Under the pieces are notes generated by a model, which worked only from the letters and a program-made list of their open reading frames with translations, had not been told where the DNA came from and ran no database searches. Shown here one piece after another: positions 53,783-63,201 of a DNA stretch of 64,000 nt. The translations under genes were made by a program, and so were the position numbers. Every line of letters starts with the position of its first letter. Position 1 is the first letter of the stretch. Origin of the DNA: Candidatus Cloacimonadota bacterium (GTDB taxonomy: Bacteria; Muiribacteriota; UBA6191); contig JAGSHD010000004.1 in assembly GCA_023954715.1 (NCBI GenBank), forward strand, positions 62,001 through 126,000. Reading direction: 5' to 3'.

Positions 53783-54667
53783 CTAACCTTTGTTTATAAT
53801 AGCTTGTTTTACTTTTGAACTAGACTCTCGATTTAAAAAATTGTCTATATCTTGAGAGGCTTCAATTAGTAGGTCTAAATCGATTCCTGTTTGAATACCT
53901 TGATTTTCACAAAAATAAACTAGATCTTCGGTAGCTAAGTTACCACTAGCACCCGGTGCATAAGGGCAGCCACCCAGACCCGAAGCAGAGGTATCAAAGG
54001 ACCTAACTCCCAATTCAATCGATTTTGCCGCATTGCTTAAAGCCATTCCATAAGTATCATGAAAGTGCATATTTATCTTACTTATATCCATTAACTTTTT
54101 TAATCCATTAATCAAATCAGTCACTTCGTTTGAGGTTGCTAGTCCAACAGTATCACCAAACGAAAACTCATCAATCTCAAATGCTAAAAGATCTTCTACA
54201 ACTTCTAAAACTTTTTTGGTAGAAACTTTTCCGTCAAACGGACAATAAAATGCTGTTGAGATATACATTCGGATCTTAGACTTATCTAAGATAGCTTGTT
54301 GAATTAATGGTTCGTAAACCTTCAAAGAGTCTTTGAAGGTTTTATTGGTATTCTTTAAGTTAAAAGTATCCGAAGCTGCCGTAAAAAATGCTACATTTTT
54401 TAATTGGGCCTCTAAATATTGGTCCATACCTCTTTGATTAGGTACCAAAGCTAAGATATTGTCATATTGGTTAAATTGCTTGCAAATTTCTAGACTATCT
54501 CTCATTTGAGGCACCCATTTTGGAGAAACAAATGCTCCTACTTCTAAATGAGTTAAGCCTGACTTTTGCAAGCCTTTTATAAAAGAGATTTTCTTGTCTA
54601 AAGGGATAAACTGAGATACATTTTGTAACCCATCTCTTGGCCCTACTTCAACAATTTTAATATCCAT
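53783..54667 (-). CDS. hydroxymethylglutaryl-CoA lyase
   Basis: Cleaves HMG-CoA to acetoacetate and acetyl-CoA, the last step of leucine breakdown. The 294-residue TIM-barrel protein has EVGPRDGLQNV at the start, the barrel strand NMHFHDTYGMALSN with metal-binding histidines, and GLGGCPYAPGASGNLATEDL with the catalytic cysteine. The family length is normal. It follows the biotin carrier gene by 3 bases, matching the pathway order after methylcrotonyl-CoA carboxylase; the hydratase for 3-methylglutaconyl-CoA is not in the window. Confidence 0.94.
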   Translation of the reverse strand: MDIKIVEVGPRDGLQNVSQFIPLDKKISFIKGLQKSGLTHLEVGAFVSPKWVPQMRDSLEICKQFNQYDNILALVPNQRGMDQYLEAQLKNVAFFTAASDTFNLKNTNKTFKDSLKVYEPLIQQAILDKSKIRMYISTAFYCPFDGKVSTKKVLEVVEDLLAFEIDEFSFGDTVGLATSNEVTDLINGLKKLMDISKINMHFHDTYGMALSNAAKSIELGVRSFDTSASGLGGCPYAPGASGNLATEDLVYFCENQGIQTGIDLDLLIEASQDIDNFLNRESSSKVKQAIINKG

Positions 54668-54670
54668 TGT

Positions 54671-55165
54671 TTACTCCAAAAAGCTAATCTCAATTAGAAT
54701 CTGGTCAGCGTCTACAAGCTCGTTTGATCCCACATAAACATTAGTAACAACTCCATCAATTGGACTAGAAATTGTATTTTCCATTTTCATGGACTCCATG
54801 ATCACTAGAGCATCACCTTTTTTTACAAGATCATCTTTTGCAACTAAAACATCTAGTATTTTACCTGGCATCTTAGATTGAATTACTCCATCTCCTTGCA
54901 AGTCTCCATCTAAACCTGCATAAGATTTGACTTCTTCAAACTGAAAGTAACGCCCTTCTACTTTTATATAGATTTTATTACCATCTTGATGATAAACATA
55001 ACTTTTATTTTGCTTTAACAAAAAGCCTTTTAAAACCTCGTCATTCGTTTCATTATTAACTATATTTTCTACTGTAACACAATTGGTTTTGCGACAGATA
55101 TGGAGTTGAAATGACACCGATAAATCCAATTCAGGTTTTATTTGCTGATATACTTTTTTAATCAT
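54671..55165 (-). CDS. biotin carboxyl carrier domain protein of the acyl-CoA carboxylase
   Basis: A 164-residue protein whose last 70 residues form a biotinyl domain with the site ESMKMEN (biotin on the lysine), preceded by GDGVIQSKMPGKI. The first 90 residues are not a full biotin-transfer (BT) domain. In most methylcrotonyl-CoA carboxylases this part is fused to the biotin carboxylase in one alpha chain of about 660 residues. Here it has its own ATG with AGGAGAT 7 bases ahead, 1 base after the carboxylase stop, so it is a real separate gene rather than a frameshift. Confidence 0.88.
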   Translation of the reverse strand: MIKKVYQQIKPELDLSVSFQLHICRKTNCVTVENIVNNETNDEVLKGFLLKQNKSYVYHQDGNKIYIKVEGRYFQFEEVKSYAGLDGDLQGDGVIQSKMPGKILDVLVAKDDLVKKGDALVIMESMKMENTISSPIDGVVTNVYVGSNELVDADQILIEISFLE

Positions 55166-55166
55166 T

Positions 55167-56642
55167 TTATATCTCCTGTCCCACAAAAGGATCGACGCCT
55201 TGATGATGTGTCAACTCTAAATCAAAGTTAACTAAAGCTTCTAAGACTTCTTTATTAAAAGAATTTGTTTTTTTATTTCTTGCAACAATATCTGTGTCTT
55301 CTAAATATTTAGTATTGTATTCTCCTGCAATAAACTTGTCTTCAGTTAAAATATCTAATAAAAATGAAAGATTAGTCTCTACTCCAAAAATAGTAGTATC
55401 TTTGATAGCATTAATCATATAAGCAATAGCATCTTTACGAGTATTTCCGGTAGTGATGATTTTACAAATCATAGGATCATAATAAATAGATATTTCATCT
55501 AAAGATCTTACCCCTGTATCTATTCGTACATTCTCTGACTCTTGTGGAAAAGTACATCGGAGGAGCTTGCCAGCGGAAGGTGCATAATTATTTAAAGGCT
55601 CTTCAGCATATACTCTGCATTCTATGGAGTGACCTTTTATGACCTTATCTTCTGCACAAAAACTCAATTCAAATCCGCCTGCTACCAAGATTTGTTCTTT
55701 TACAAGATCAACTTTGTGAGTCATTTCGGTTACAGGATGCTCCACTTGCAACCGAGTATTCATTTCCAAAAAGAAAAATTCATTCTTTTCACTTACTATA
55801 AACTCTACCGTTCCTGCATTCACATAATCCACAGATTTTGCACATTTAATAGCCATATTTCCCATTTCAGCTCTTAAGTCTTCTGAAAACCTGGGAGATG
55901 GACACTCTTCAATAACTTTTTGGTTTCTACGCTGTATAGAGCAATCTCTCTCGTTAATATGTTCAATGTTTCCAAAGTCATCTCCAAACACTTGAAACTC
56001 GATATGTCTTGGGTTTTCAATAAACTTTTCAACAAAAATTCGGTCATCTGAAAATGAGCTCATGGCTTCTCGTTGGCAAGACATGCAACTTTCAATAAAG
56101 CTATCTTCGCTATCTACTCGACGCATACCTTTCCCACCACCACCTGCAGAAGCCTTAATCATTACGGGATATTTAATCACAGCCACTTTTTGTAAAAGCT
56201 CCTCAGGATCAAGTAAGTCTTTACTTTCTATAATGAACCCCGGAATAGTAGGGACCCCTACAGCCGCCATTTTTGATTTAGAAAGAATCTTATCCCCCAT
56301 GACTTCGATGGCTTCTTTTTTTGGACCAATAAACTTGATATTATTTTTAGAGCACTCTTCTAAAAGCTCCAATTTTTCAGATAGAAATCCATAACCTGGG
56401 TGGACAGCATCAACTTCATAATGCTTACAAGCTTCTATAATTTTATCTACTACAAGATAAGACTCTGCAGCACTTTGTCCACCAATTTCATAAACATAAT
56501 CAGCGAGTTTTGCTGCCATGCTATTTTTATCTACATCAGATACTACAACTACTGACTCAATATTATTTTCTCTTAGTGATTTTATAATTCGAACCGCAAT
56601 CTCACCACGATTTGCAATCAATACTCTAGATATCTTCATCAT
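55167..56642 (-). CDS. biotin carboxylase subunit of methylcrotonyl-CoA carboxylase
   Basis: ATP-dependent carboxylation of the biotin cofactor. The 491-residue ATP-grasp protein has VLIANRGEIAVRII, HPGYGFLSE, KASAGGGGKGMR for ATP, ERDCSIQRRNQKVIEE, EMNTRLQVEHPVTE and YDPMICKI. It ends soon after the biotin carboxylase domain, without a fused biotinyl domain. The operon with MCC-beta and HMG-CoA lyase marks it as a methylcrotonyl-CoA rather than acetyl-CoA enzyme. Confidence 0.92.
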   Translation of the reverse strand: MMKISRVLIANRGEIAVRIIKSLRENNIESVVVVSDVDKNSMAAKLADYVYEIGGQSAAESYLVVDKIIEACKHYEVDAVHPGYGFLSEKLELLEECSKNNIKFIGPKKEAIEVMGDKILSKSKMAAVGVPTIPGFIIESKDLLDPEELLQKVAVIKYPVMIKASAGGGGKGMRRVDSEDSFIESCMSCQREAMSSFSDDRIFVEKFIENPRHIEFQVFGDDFGNIEHINERDCSIQRRNQKVIEECPSPRFSEDLRAEMGNMAIKCAKSVDYVNAGTVEFIVSEKNEFFFLEMNTRLQVEHPVTEMTHKVDLVKEQILVAGGFELSFCAEDKVIKGHSIECRVYAEEPLNNYAPSAGKLLRCTFPQESENVRIDTGVRSLDEISIYYDPMICKIITTGNTRKDAIAYMINAIKDTTIFGVETNLSFLLDILTEDKFIAGEYNTKYLEDTDIVARNKKTNSFNKEVLEALVNFDLELTHHQGVDPFVGQEI

Positions 56643-58249
56643 TACATCCTAAAAATTCCTTGAGAATAACCATCCATATCTTTATTGTAACTAGCTGCCA
56701 GCCCAAGCCCTAATACACGCCTTGTTTCTCTAGGATCAATGATGCCATCATCCCACAATCTCGCAGTAGAGTAATAAGCTGAACTTTCATTTTCATAAGT
56801 CTCCATAATCTCCGACTTAATTTTGGCCATCTCTTCGTCGTTTGGAGTTTTACCCGCTTTTTTTAACTGGGCTAATTTCACAGAAATTAAAACATTGGAA
56901 GCCTGCTCACCACCCATTACAGAGATTTTAGCGTTAGGCCACATCCATAGCTGCCTAGGTTGATAAGCTCTACCACACATTCCATAGTTACCAGCACCAT
57001 AAGATCCACCAATAATAACAGTAAACTTAGGGACCCTAGCATTAGAAACAGCCATCACCATTTTTGCACCATGTTTAGCGATACCTTCATGCTCGTATTT
57101 TTTTCCTACCATAAAGCCAGTAATATTTTGTAAAAACACTAGAGGGATCTTTCGTTTATTACAAATTTCAATAAAGTGCGTTCCTTTTAATGCTGATTCT
57201 GAAAATAAAACGCCATTGTTAGCCAGAATACCCACTTTAAAGCCCATTATACTTGCAAAACCACAAACTAAAGTTTGACCGTAATTGCTTTTAAACTCTT
57301 GAAACTCCGATCCATCAACCACCCGAGCAATAATCTCTTTGATATCAAAAGGCTTTCTATCATCACTAGGAATAACTCCTAAAATTTCATCAGCATCGTA
57401 TTTAGGCTTTGATATTTGATCTACCTTTGGCCCATCATAAGTAACTGGCTCTAAGTTAGAAACAATGTTTCTTGTAATCTCTAAGGCATGTTGATCATTT
57501 AAAGCTAAATAGTCAGCAACTCCAGATATAGAAGTATGAACCATACCACCACCTAGATCTTCTGCTGTCACTTCTTCTCCAGTTGCAGCTTGAACTAATG
57601 GAGGACCTGCCAAAAAGATAGTCCCTTGCTCTTGAACGATCACAGTTTCATCACTCATAGCTGGAACATAAGCTCCACCTGCCGTACAAGATCCCATAAC
57701 CACTGAAATTTGAGAAATTCCCTGAGCTGACATCCTTGCTTGATTATAAAAGATTCTGCCGAAATGCTCTTTATCTGGAAAAACTTCACTCTGTAATGGT
57801 AAAAATGCACCCCCAGAATCCACCAGGTAGATACAAGGGAGATGATTTTCTAATGCAATCTCTTGTGCTCTTAGGTGTTTTTTTACGGTCATAGGATAAT
57901 AGCATCCACCTTTAACAGTAGCATCATTAGCTACAATCATCACGTGTCGGCCTTTGACTTTTCCGATCCCAGTTACTAGACCACAACTTGGGGGGGATGC
58001 CCCATACATACCGTTTCCGGCTAATGATGAGATTTCTAAAAAATCTGAGTTACTGTCTAATAAGGAATCAATACGATCCCGAACATAAAGCTTGTTTCTA
58101 CCGCGATGTCTTAAAACAGAAGGATCTTCATCTCTATGAATTACTTTTTTTTCTCGTTCAAGAAACGTAGTGACAATGTCATTCATTTTCACGTAGTTCG
58201 CTTTAAAATCATCTGAATTCTTCTGTATTTTTGTTTGAATTACATCCAT
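56642..58249 (-). CDS. methylcrotonyl-CoA carboxylase beta subunit (carboxyltransferase)
   Basis: Transfers CO2 from biotin to 3-methylcrotonyl-CoA in leucine degradation. The 535 residues match MCC-beta: [91 protein letters not shown], and later [16 protein letters not shown] and [18 protein letters not shown]. These are more like MCC than propionyl-CoA carboxylase. It is the first gene of its operon and overlaps the biotin carboxylase start by 1 base. Confidence 0.94.
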   Translation of the reverse strand: MDVIQTKIQKNSDDFKANYVKMNDIVTTFLEREKKVIHRDEDPSVLRHRGRNKLYVRDRIDSLLDSNSDFLEISSLAGNGMYGASPPSCGLVTGIGKVKGRHVMIVANDATVKGGCYYPMTVKKHLRAQEIALENHLPCIYLVDSGGAFLPLQSEVFPDKEHFGRIFYNQARMSAQGISQISVVMGSCTAGGAYVPAMSDETVIVQEQGTIFLAGPPLVQAATGEEVTAEDLGGGMVHTSISGVADYLALNDQHALEITRNIVSNLEPVTYDGPKVDQISKPKYDADEILGVIPSDDRKPFDIKEIIARVVDGSEFQEFKSNYGQTLVCGFASIMGFKVGILANNGVLFSESALKGTHFIEICNKRKIPLVFLQNITGFMVGKKYEHEGIAKHGAKMVMAVSNARVPKFTVIIGGSYGAGNYGMCGRAYQPRQLWMWPNAKISVMGGEQASNVLISVKLAQLKKAGKTPNDEEMAKIKSEIMETYENESSAYYSTARLWDDGIIDPRETRRVLGLGLAASYNKDMDGYSQGIFRM

Positions 58250-58448
58250 ACTTTTAACCTTTAATGAAATTTATAAGTGTTGAATGAATCAGTATCTCAT
58301 AGCCCATATTTGGACCATTTAGTGCCTGAAACTTTCATTCAAAAACTCTTTTTGATTTACAAAATGGACTATACACGATCTAGGATGGGCTCGTAAAGTT
58401 TGAAACTAGCCTATTTTTGCTCTTTTCTGAATACTTTTAAATAAAAAT

Positions 58449-58477
58449 TTGACACCTTATGTTGTCACTGATAAAAT
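58449..58477 (+). promoter_or_regulatory. sigma-70-type promoter for rplY
   Basis: TTGACA at 58449-58454 and TAAAAT at 58472-58477 are separated by exactly 17 bases, predicting a start near 58484 and a leader of about 46 bases. This is the best promoter match in the window. A short GCG-CTT-CGC hairpin followed by TTTTT lies at the start of the leader and could be incidental. Confidence 0.85.
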
Positions 58478-58529
58478 GCGCTTCGCTTTTTAAGCAGGCA
58501 CTATAAATTGTGCAATCAAGGAGTATATC

Positions 58530-59105
58530 ATGTATGAACTTAAAGCAGAAGCTAGAGAAACAGTTTCAAAATCGTCTACAAGTGGACTAAGAAGAGACAG
58601 CAAAGTACCAGCTGTACTATATGGTCAAGACGGAGCATCTCATTTGGCAATTTCCAAAAGAGACGTAGAATTTTTAATTAAAGAACGAGGAACAAGCGGA
58701 TTAATCAACCTTGTTATAAGTGGTGGAGATAACGCAGGATCTTTTCCTGTTATTTTCAAAAACTTACAATTCGATTATTTAAGAAAAAATGTAATTCACT
58801 TAGATTTTCAATCAACAAAAGAAGATCAATTAGTAAAGATTAAAGTACCAGTTAAAGGTATCGGAACACCATACGGAGTTCTAAGACAAGGTGGAGTTTT
58901 ACAGCAAAATGCTCAAGAAACTGAAATCTCTTGTTTACCTAAGGATATTCCAGATTTCATTCCTGTAAATATTGAAGAAATGAAATTGAACGATATTGTT
59001 CGAGCAGCAGATATCGAAGGATTTACTTTCTCTCTTGCATCACAGTCTTTTTTCACAGTAGCATCTTCAAGAGCTGCAAGAAAAATGGCAGAAACAGCAG
59101 AGTAA
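58530..59105 (+). CDS. rplY: 50S ribosomal protein L25 (Ctc form)
   Basis: Binds 5S rRNA in the large ribosomal subunit. The 191 residues comprise the L25 domain (MYELKAEARE, RRDSKVPAVLYGQ, then FPVIFKNLQFDYLRKNVIHLDFQ) and the C-terminal TL5/Ctc beta domain (KIKVPVKGIGTPYGVLRQGG), the two-domain general-stress form. AAGGAG lies 6 bases before the ATG. A consensus promoter precedes it and an intrinsic terminator follows, so it is a single-gene unit; no pth gene follows, unlike in many genomes. Confidence 0.95.
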   Translation: MYELKAEARETVSKSSTSGLRRDSKVPAVLYGQDGASHLAISKRDVEFLIKERGTSGLINLVISGGDNAGSFPVIFKNLQFDYLRKNVIHLDFQSTKEDQLVKIKVPVKGIGTPYGVLRQGGVLQQNAQETEISCLPKDIPDFIPVNIEEMKLNDIVRAADIEGFTFSLASQSFFTVASSRAARKMAETAE

Positions 59106-59156
59106 TCTTATTCTTTGTAATCTTTAGGCTAATCAAACTCACTTGATTGCCTGTTT

Positions 59157-59188
59157 AAAAAACCCCATCAATTTCGATGGGGTTTTTT
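59157..59188 (+). terminator. intrinsic terminator after rplY
   Basis: A perfect 7-base stem CCCCATC/GATGGGG (59163-59169 and 59176-59182) with a 6-base loop is flanked by AAAAAA and TTTTTT. It is a textbook rho-independent terminator, and the flanking A run would let it act in both directions. Confidence 0.95.
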
Positions 59189-59326
59189 GCATTCATTTAA
59201 TAAAAAACTCCGACTATCTTTCATTGTATAGCGTCCATCTCTTATGATAGAATATTTCCTGAAATCACTATCAAATCTATACTTAAGCTAGTTAACGTTC
59301 TTTCACAAAGGCCAAATTTCATCTAT

Positions 59327-60589
59327 ATGTGGACCGTATTTTTTATATCTTTTTTTGCCTCTATTATTTCAATTAAGCCCCTCTTCCATTTTCTTGAAAG
59401 GTTTAAAATCTATGATATTCCCAACCATAGATCCGTCCACAAATCTAAAGTCTTACGGATGGGAGGACTCTTATTTTTTATAGGATATATTGTTTCATTG
59501 ATTTACGTATATTTCTTTCTCCCCGATTTTTTAACGACGCAAACTAAAGGAATCGTTTGTGGAGCTGTATGTATAGCCGTTTTGGGAGCCATTGATGACT
59601 TAAAGAACCTAGACCCAAAGTTAAAATTCGTTGTAGAATGTGGCATAGCTTACATGGTCTGTCAGTTTGATATAAGTATTGAAGCCTTGAGCTTATTTGG
59701 TCATACACTACAAACCCACCAATGGGCTACTCCTATTACTATTTTTTGGATCGTTGGTATTACCAATGCCCTAAACCTCTTAGATGGTCTTGACGGTCTA
59801 GCGGGTGGTGTTTCCGCAATTATTATCACTACTCTTATCTACTTAAATCCCAGTGGACTTGAAACCTCTATAATATTGCCAACTATTTTAGGGGGACTCT
59901 TAGTTTTTTTACGCTTAAACCTAAACCCAGCTAAGATATTTATGGGTGACGTTGGGTCATTATTTTTAGGGTTTCATATCTCAGTGTTTTCTTTGACCAT
60001 GATTTCTTTTAAAACCGCTACTTTAGGTATACTGGCTCCAATATTATTGATGGGCTTACCTGTATTAGATACTGCTTGGGCAATCATTAGACGAGCAAAC
60101 AAAGGTCAAAAAATCTTTCAAGCCGATAAAAGCCATATCCATCATAGGCTGTTATCCATGGGAGTCTCTCATAAAAATGTTGTTAGAGTTTTACACTCAG
60201 TAAGTATTTTACTTTCTTTGTTAGTCGTCTATAGCTCTAAAACTGGACAAAGTACAAGTGGCTTTTTAATATTTGGATCCGGTCTCATTATTACTATTTT
60301 CATCTATTCTCTATATGCCGCTCAAAAAGTGTATGCAAATGGTAAAATCTCTGGAAAAAAGGCTGGCCTACGAAAGGCGCTATATCTCTACTTGTATTCT
60401 CAGAAAATCCGCGACATTAAAATCCCTTACGAAGAAAAGCTAAAAGATATCAAAATTGATGACATTGAAGCTATCTTACTACAAGTTTTTTTTGAAAAAG
60501 ATCTAGCCAATGCTAAAAGCTTTTTAGAAATTCTAGAGGTTCAAGAGTCCGAGAAAGAAAGAGAATGGGACGATAGCCCATTAGATTAA
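59327..60589 (+). CDS. WecA/TagO-like undecaprenyl-phosphate sugar-1-phosphate transferase
   Basis: A 420-residue integral membrane enzyme of the MraY-like superfamily. Motifs are YDIPNHRSVHKSKVLRMGG at the start, GAIDDLKNLDPKLKF, NLLDGLDGLAGG, MGDVGSLFLG and DKSHIHHRLLSMG. The HIHHRL form is that of WecA/TagO, which start glycans by adding GlcNAc-1-phosphate to undecaprenyl phosphate. About eleven membrane segments precede a charged cytoplasmic tail of some 70 residues. Its stop overlaps the stop of the convergent HEAT-like gene by 4 bases in a TTAA. Confidence 0.93.
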   Translation: MWTVFFISFFASIISIKPLFHFLERFKIYDIPNHRSVHKSKVLRMGGLLFFIGYIVSLIYVYFFLPDFLTTQTKGIVCGAVCIAVLGAIDDLKNLDPKLKFVVECGIAYMVCQFDISIEALSLFGHTLQTHQWATPITIFWIVGITNALNLLDGLDGLAGGVSAIIITTLIYLNPSGLETSIILPTILGGLLVFLRLNLNPAKIFMGDVGSLFLGFHISVFSLTMISFKTATLGILAPILLMGLPVLDTAWAIIRRANKGQKIFQADKSHIHHRLLSMGVSHKNVVRVLHSVSILLSLLVVYSSKTGQSTSGFLIFGSGLIITIFIYSLYAAQKVYANGKISGKKAGLRKALYLYLYSQKIRDIKIPYEEKLKDIKIDDIEAILLQVFFEKDLANAKSFLEILEVQESEKEREWDDSPLD

Positions 60590-61695
60590 GCAATCTCTTC
60601 TTTACTTAATAGTTTTGAACTTAGATTGATTAAATCTTTTTTACCTCTGGTGATATCTCTTCTAGCTTTAAGATGATTAAAAATTACTTCCTTTTTCTCT
60701 TGCATAGTTAAACTTGATGCAAACTCTTCAAAATTTGCACTACGTAAGACTAGCTTACCACTGAAGCTTTCATCTAATAACAAATTAGTTTTAAAATTTT
60801 TCTTTAGCCCCTCTAAACAAGCGTTTCTTACGTCTTTAGAAGGATCATTAATGTAAGCCTTTAAAAGAGTATAACTTTTAGAGTTTTTCGTCTTAATTAC
60901 TAATTTTGTAGCCATCAGTCTTAAGTTTAAATTACTCACTTGAAACAATTTTTTAGCTAACAAATATGACTGATCACTACTCAAGTTTCGGCTATGATCA
61001 ATTTCGTACAAACTAGAGCTTATTGAATGAGATAATTTGTTTAATACATTTACAGGCTGTTGAATACATAAAAAGCAAAACTTTAAGGAGTCTAACTCCT
61101 CTTCATCATACTTTTTGTGAAACAGATTACTATAATCCATTTTTGGAATAAAATTACTTTTTAAACAAACACGTAAAAACAATAATAATTGCTGAGGCGA
61201 ATATTTTTTCATCTTATCGGAAAGTAGTAACAAGTCTCCTCGTGGTACTAAATCAGTTGTACCTTCGATTAATGCTCGGTAATGCTTTGTAAATTGATCA
61301 TAATCATCCCAGTTATCATCACTTAATAAATAAAACAAAACACCTTTTAAAACAACCGTTGGTACAATGGTTTCATTAAAACTTACTTTATTTTTATTTT
61401 TAGGCTGCGATGAAACAACTTCATGGCTTTTTAACAACAACCCTGACTTTAACTGTGTGATCTGACTCTCTATGGAGGCAAGCACCTTTTCTTCTATAAC
61501 ATCATCACGTAGTGATAACTGAACAAAGCAGTTTTCTAAAAAAACAATAGCATTTGAAAATTGATGACAGTGATTAATCGTTTTTAATTGTGAAAAGCTT
61601 CTGTTTAAATGTAAAATGGATCGCAAAAAAGGCAAAACTAAATGTTTTGCATTTTTATTTTTTCTATCAAAAATTAAATTATTTAATAAACCCAT
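60586..61695 (-). CDS. HEAT-repeat-like protein of unknown function
   Basis: A 369-residue, largely helical protein without signal peptide or membrane segment. The clearest HEAT unit is LLKAYINDPSKDVRNACLEGLKKN near residue 285, of which only the pattern of Asp-Val-Arg and Leu positions is diagnostic. No enzymatic motif is seen. It may act as a scaffold, for example with the receiver protein or tyrosine kinase genes to its right, but nothing in sequence proves this. A -35/-10 candidate lies upstream. The other HEAT-like gene, at the left edge, is not clearly homologous. Confidence 0.6.
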   Translation of the reverse strand: MGLLNNLIFDRKNKNAKHLVLPFLRSILHLNRSFSQLKTINHCHQFSNAIVFLENCFVQLSLRDDVIEEKVLASIESQITQLKSGLLLKSHEVVSSQPKNKNKVSFNETIVPTVVLKGVLFYLLSDDNWDDYDQFTKHYRALIEGTTDLVPRGDLLLLSDKMKKYSPQQLLLFLRVCLKSNFIPKMDYSNLFHKKYDEEELDSLKFCFLCIQQPVNVLNKLSHSISSSLYEIDHSRNLSSDQSYLLAKKLFQVSNLNLRLMATKLVIKTKNSKSYTLLKAYINDPSKDVRNACLEGLKKNFKTNLLLDESFSGKLVLRSANFEEFASSLTMQEKKEVIFNHLKARRDITRGKKDLINLSSKLLSKEEIA

Positions 61696-61737
61696 TCTAA
61701 GTTTTACAATTCACAATCCATAATCTATCAATTTTAA

Positions 61738-61767
61738 ATTATGATTTACGCAGCAATTAGTAATCAA
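61738..61767 (-). promoter_or_regulatory. possible promoter for the HEAT-like gene
   Basis: On the minus strand TTGATT (61762-61767) and CATAAT (61738-61743) are 18 bases apart, about 36 bases of leader before the ATG. The match is 4 of 6 and 5 of 6. It is plausible but unproven in such AT-rich sequence. Confidence 0.4.
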
Positions 61768-61922
61768 CCCTATAAGCGAGAGACCATTACTACAAAACTT
61801 CGTCATTTTTAGTCATTTATGTGAGGTATCAATCAGGATTAAAAAGATTTCTGAATTGAATGAGCAATATTATTGTTATTACTATTAAACTTTAATCATA
61901 ACATAGTTAAACAAACACTCTC

Positions 61923-62120
61923 TTACAACTTCGCTAAATTACCCAACCCTCGTATTATGAAATTGTTGAAACCGACAAGACCTACATTATACTTATCGCA
62001 ACTGATTTGTTTACTACTATTACTTTGAATAAAAACTTGTATTCTAGGCTTTGCTAGTAATATACCAAATATAGTCTTATTCTCTTTGGATAAATCTCCT
62101 AAAATTACTTGACTTGCCAT
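61923..62120 (-). CDS. possible small protein, 65 residues
   Basis: An ATG-started frame (MASQVILGDL...) ending in GLGNLAKL, located in the otherwise empty space left of the double-receiver gene and divergent from it. It has no good ribosome site and no recognised domain. Its amino-acid make-up is not obviously that of random translation, which is the only reason to list it. It may be noise. Confidence 0.2.
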   Translation of the reverse strand: MASQVILGDLSKENKTIFGILLAKPRIQVFIQSNSSKQISCDKYNVGLVGFNNFIIRGLGNLAKL

Positions 62121-62171
62121 TCGAAAATAAGTCAAAATGTATTGAGCGAGTTTACTTGGGAGAAAACTTTA

Positions 62172-63200
62172 ATGCCTAAAACAAATATTTTATTTTATGA
62201 GTCAAGTAATCGAGTCTTGAAAGATATTCAAAATGATCTAGATATGCAATCGATTGAGTACTTAAATTCACTTGAGTCGGTTCAAGCGGAGCTTTCCAAC
62301 TCTTCTAACCCGACCTTAGCCTTTTTAGATATGAAAGATCAGGGACTCACCCCTTCTTGGCTTCAAAATATTTTAGGTAAGCCCAAGTTAGAGGTTGTTC
62401 TTTTGAACTCCTCTTCTCATCATAACTCCCTAATGAAAATGATGGAAATAGGAATCTCCCACTTTTTACCACTAGGTTACACAGCTTCCCAAGTAAAACT
62501 ACTTATCCAGCAACTAAGTAGCAAGTATAAAACCACTGACCCTTCAGAGTCAAATCAACAAAATAGTATGACAAGAGGAGATATCCTCATCGTTGATGAT
62601 GAAGAGATCTTACTAGAAGTTTTAGGGGACTTTTTAGAAAGCTCTAACTTTTATGTAAATACTATTGATCAACCGTTGCAAGTACTTGAGGCCATTCAGA
62701 CCAAAAAGTATGATGTAGTTCTAATGGACATTAATATGCCTAACATGAATGGTATTGAAGTCTGTAAACAGATTAAAGGTTATGATCCTTCACTTTTTGT
62801 TGTTGGAATGACAGGTGCTGCCAATGATGATGAAGTAAACCAGCTACTAGAAGCCGGAGCATTCACTTGCCTAAAAAAACCTTTTGAAATGAAAAAATTT
62901 CAAAAAATTTTAGATAAGTTAGTATTTATTTCTCAAGATGAAAAACTAAAAGAAGGTCCTGAAGATGTAAACTATAGACCAAAAACTAGTAGTGTATCAA
63001 GCACAACAAAATACCTTTTATACACAACTATTGTTACAGTTCTTCTTCTATTTTTAGCTGAACAATTTTTCATGGAAAAAAGTTTACCTGAAAAAAATCC
63101 AAACCCAAACAATAAACCAGATATAATTTATAATATGATGAATAACCAAAGCCCTGATCTGGATGCACTCAAGCGAAAACTAGAACTACTCAATAGATAA
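62172..63200 (+). CDS. double-receiver response regulator with C-terminal membrane anchor
   Basis: A 342-residue protein. Residues 1-118 resemble a receiver domain but lack the acidic pocket (a pseudo-receiver). Residues 137-250 are a canonical receiver: D142/D143, phospho-acceptor D186 in VLMDINMP, T214 and the KPF lysine K236. A linker is followed by one strong hydrophobic segment (about 281-299) and a short polar tail. There is no DNA-binding or enzymatic output domain. The ATG is chosen because GGGAG lies 9-10 bases ahead. Position beside a Wzc-like kinase gene suggests, but does not show, a role in envelope glycan control. Confidence 0.75.
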   Translation: MPKTNILFYESSNRVLKDIQNDLDMQSIEYLNSLESVQAELSNSSNPTLAFLDMKDQGLTPSWLQNILGKPKLEVVLLNSSSHHNSLMKMMEIGISHFLPLGYTASQVKLLIQQLSSKYKTTDPSESNQQNSMTRGDILIVDDEEILLEVLGDFLESSNFYVNTIDQPLQVLEAIQTKKYDVVLMDINMPNMNGIEVCKQIKGYDPSLFVVGMTGAANDDEVNQLLEAGAFTCLKKPFEMKKFQKILDKLVFISQDEKLKEGPEDVNYRPKTSSVSSTTKYLLYTTIVTVLLLFLAEQFFMEKSLPEKNPNPNNKPDIIYNMMNNQSPDLDALKRKLELLNR

Positions 63201-63201
63201 A

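Larger units (their letters stand above)
61696..62171. other. intergenic region between HEAT-like and double-receiver genes
   Basis: 476 bases. It holds a candidate promoter for the leftward HEAT-like gene and a doubtful 65-codon frame. It must also contain the promoter for the rightward receiver gene; a TTGACT at 62109-62114 has no good -10 partner. No tRNA, strong hairpin or repeat was seen. Confidence 0.5.

Noticed and set aside
54671..55186. Frameshift splitting a fused biotin carboxylase/carrier gene
   Set aside because: The carrier gene has its own strong ribosome site and ATG one base after the carboxylase stop, and most of the linking domain is absent, so a single-base error would not restore a normal fused protein.
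58290..58330. Palindrome-like CCATATTTGG upstream of the carboxylase operon as an operator
   Set aside because: Short and imperfect in AT-rich sequence with no partner site or known regulator; no better than chance by eye.
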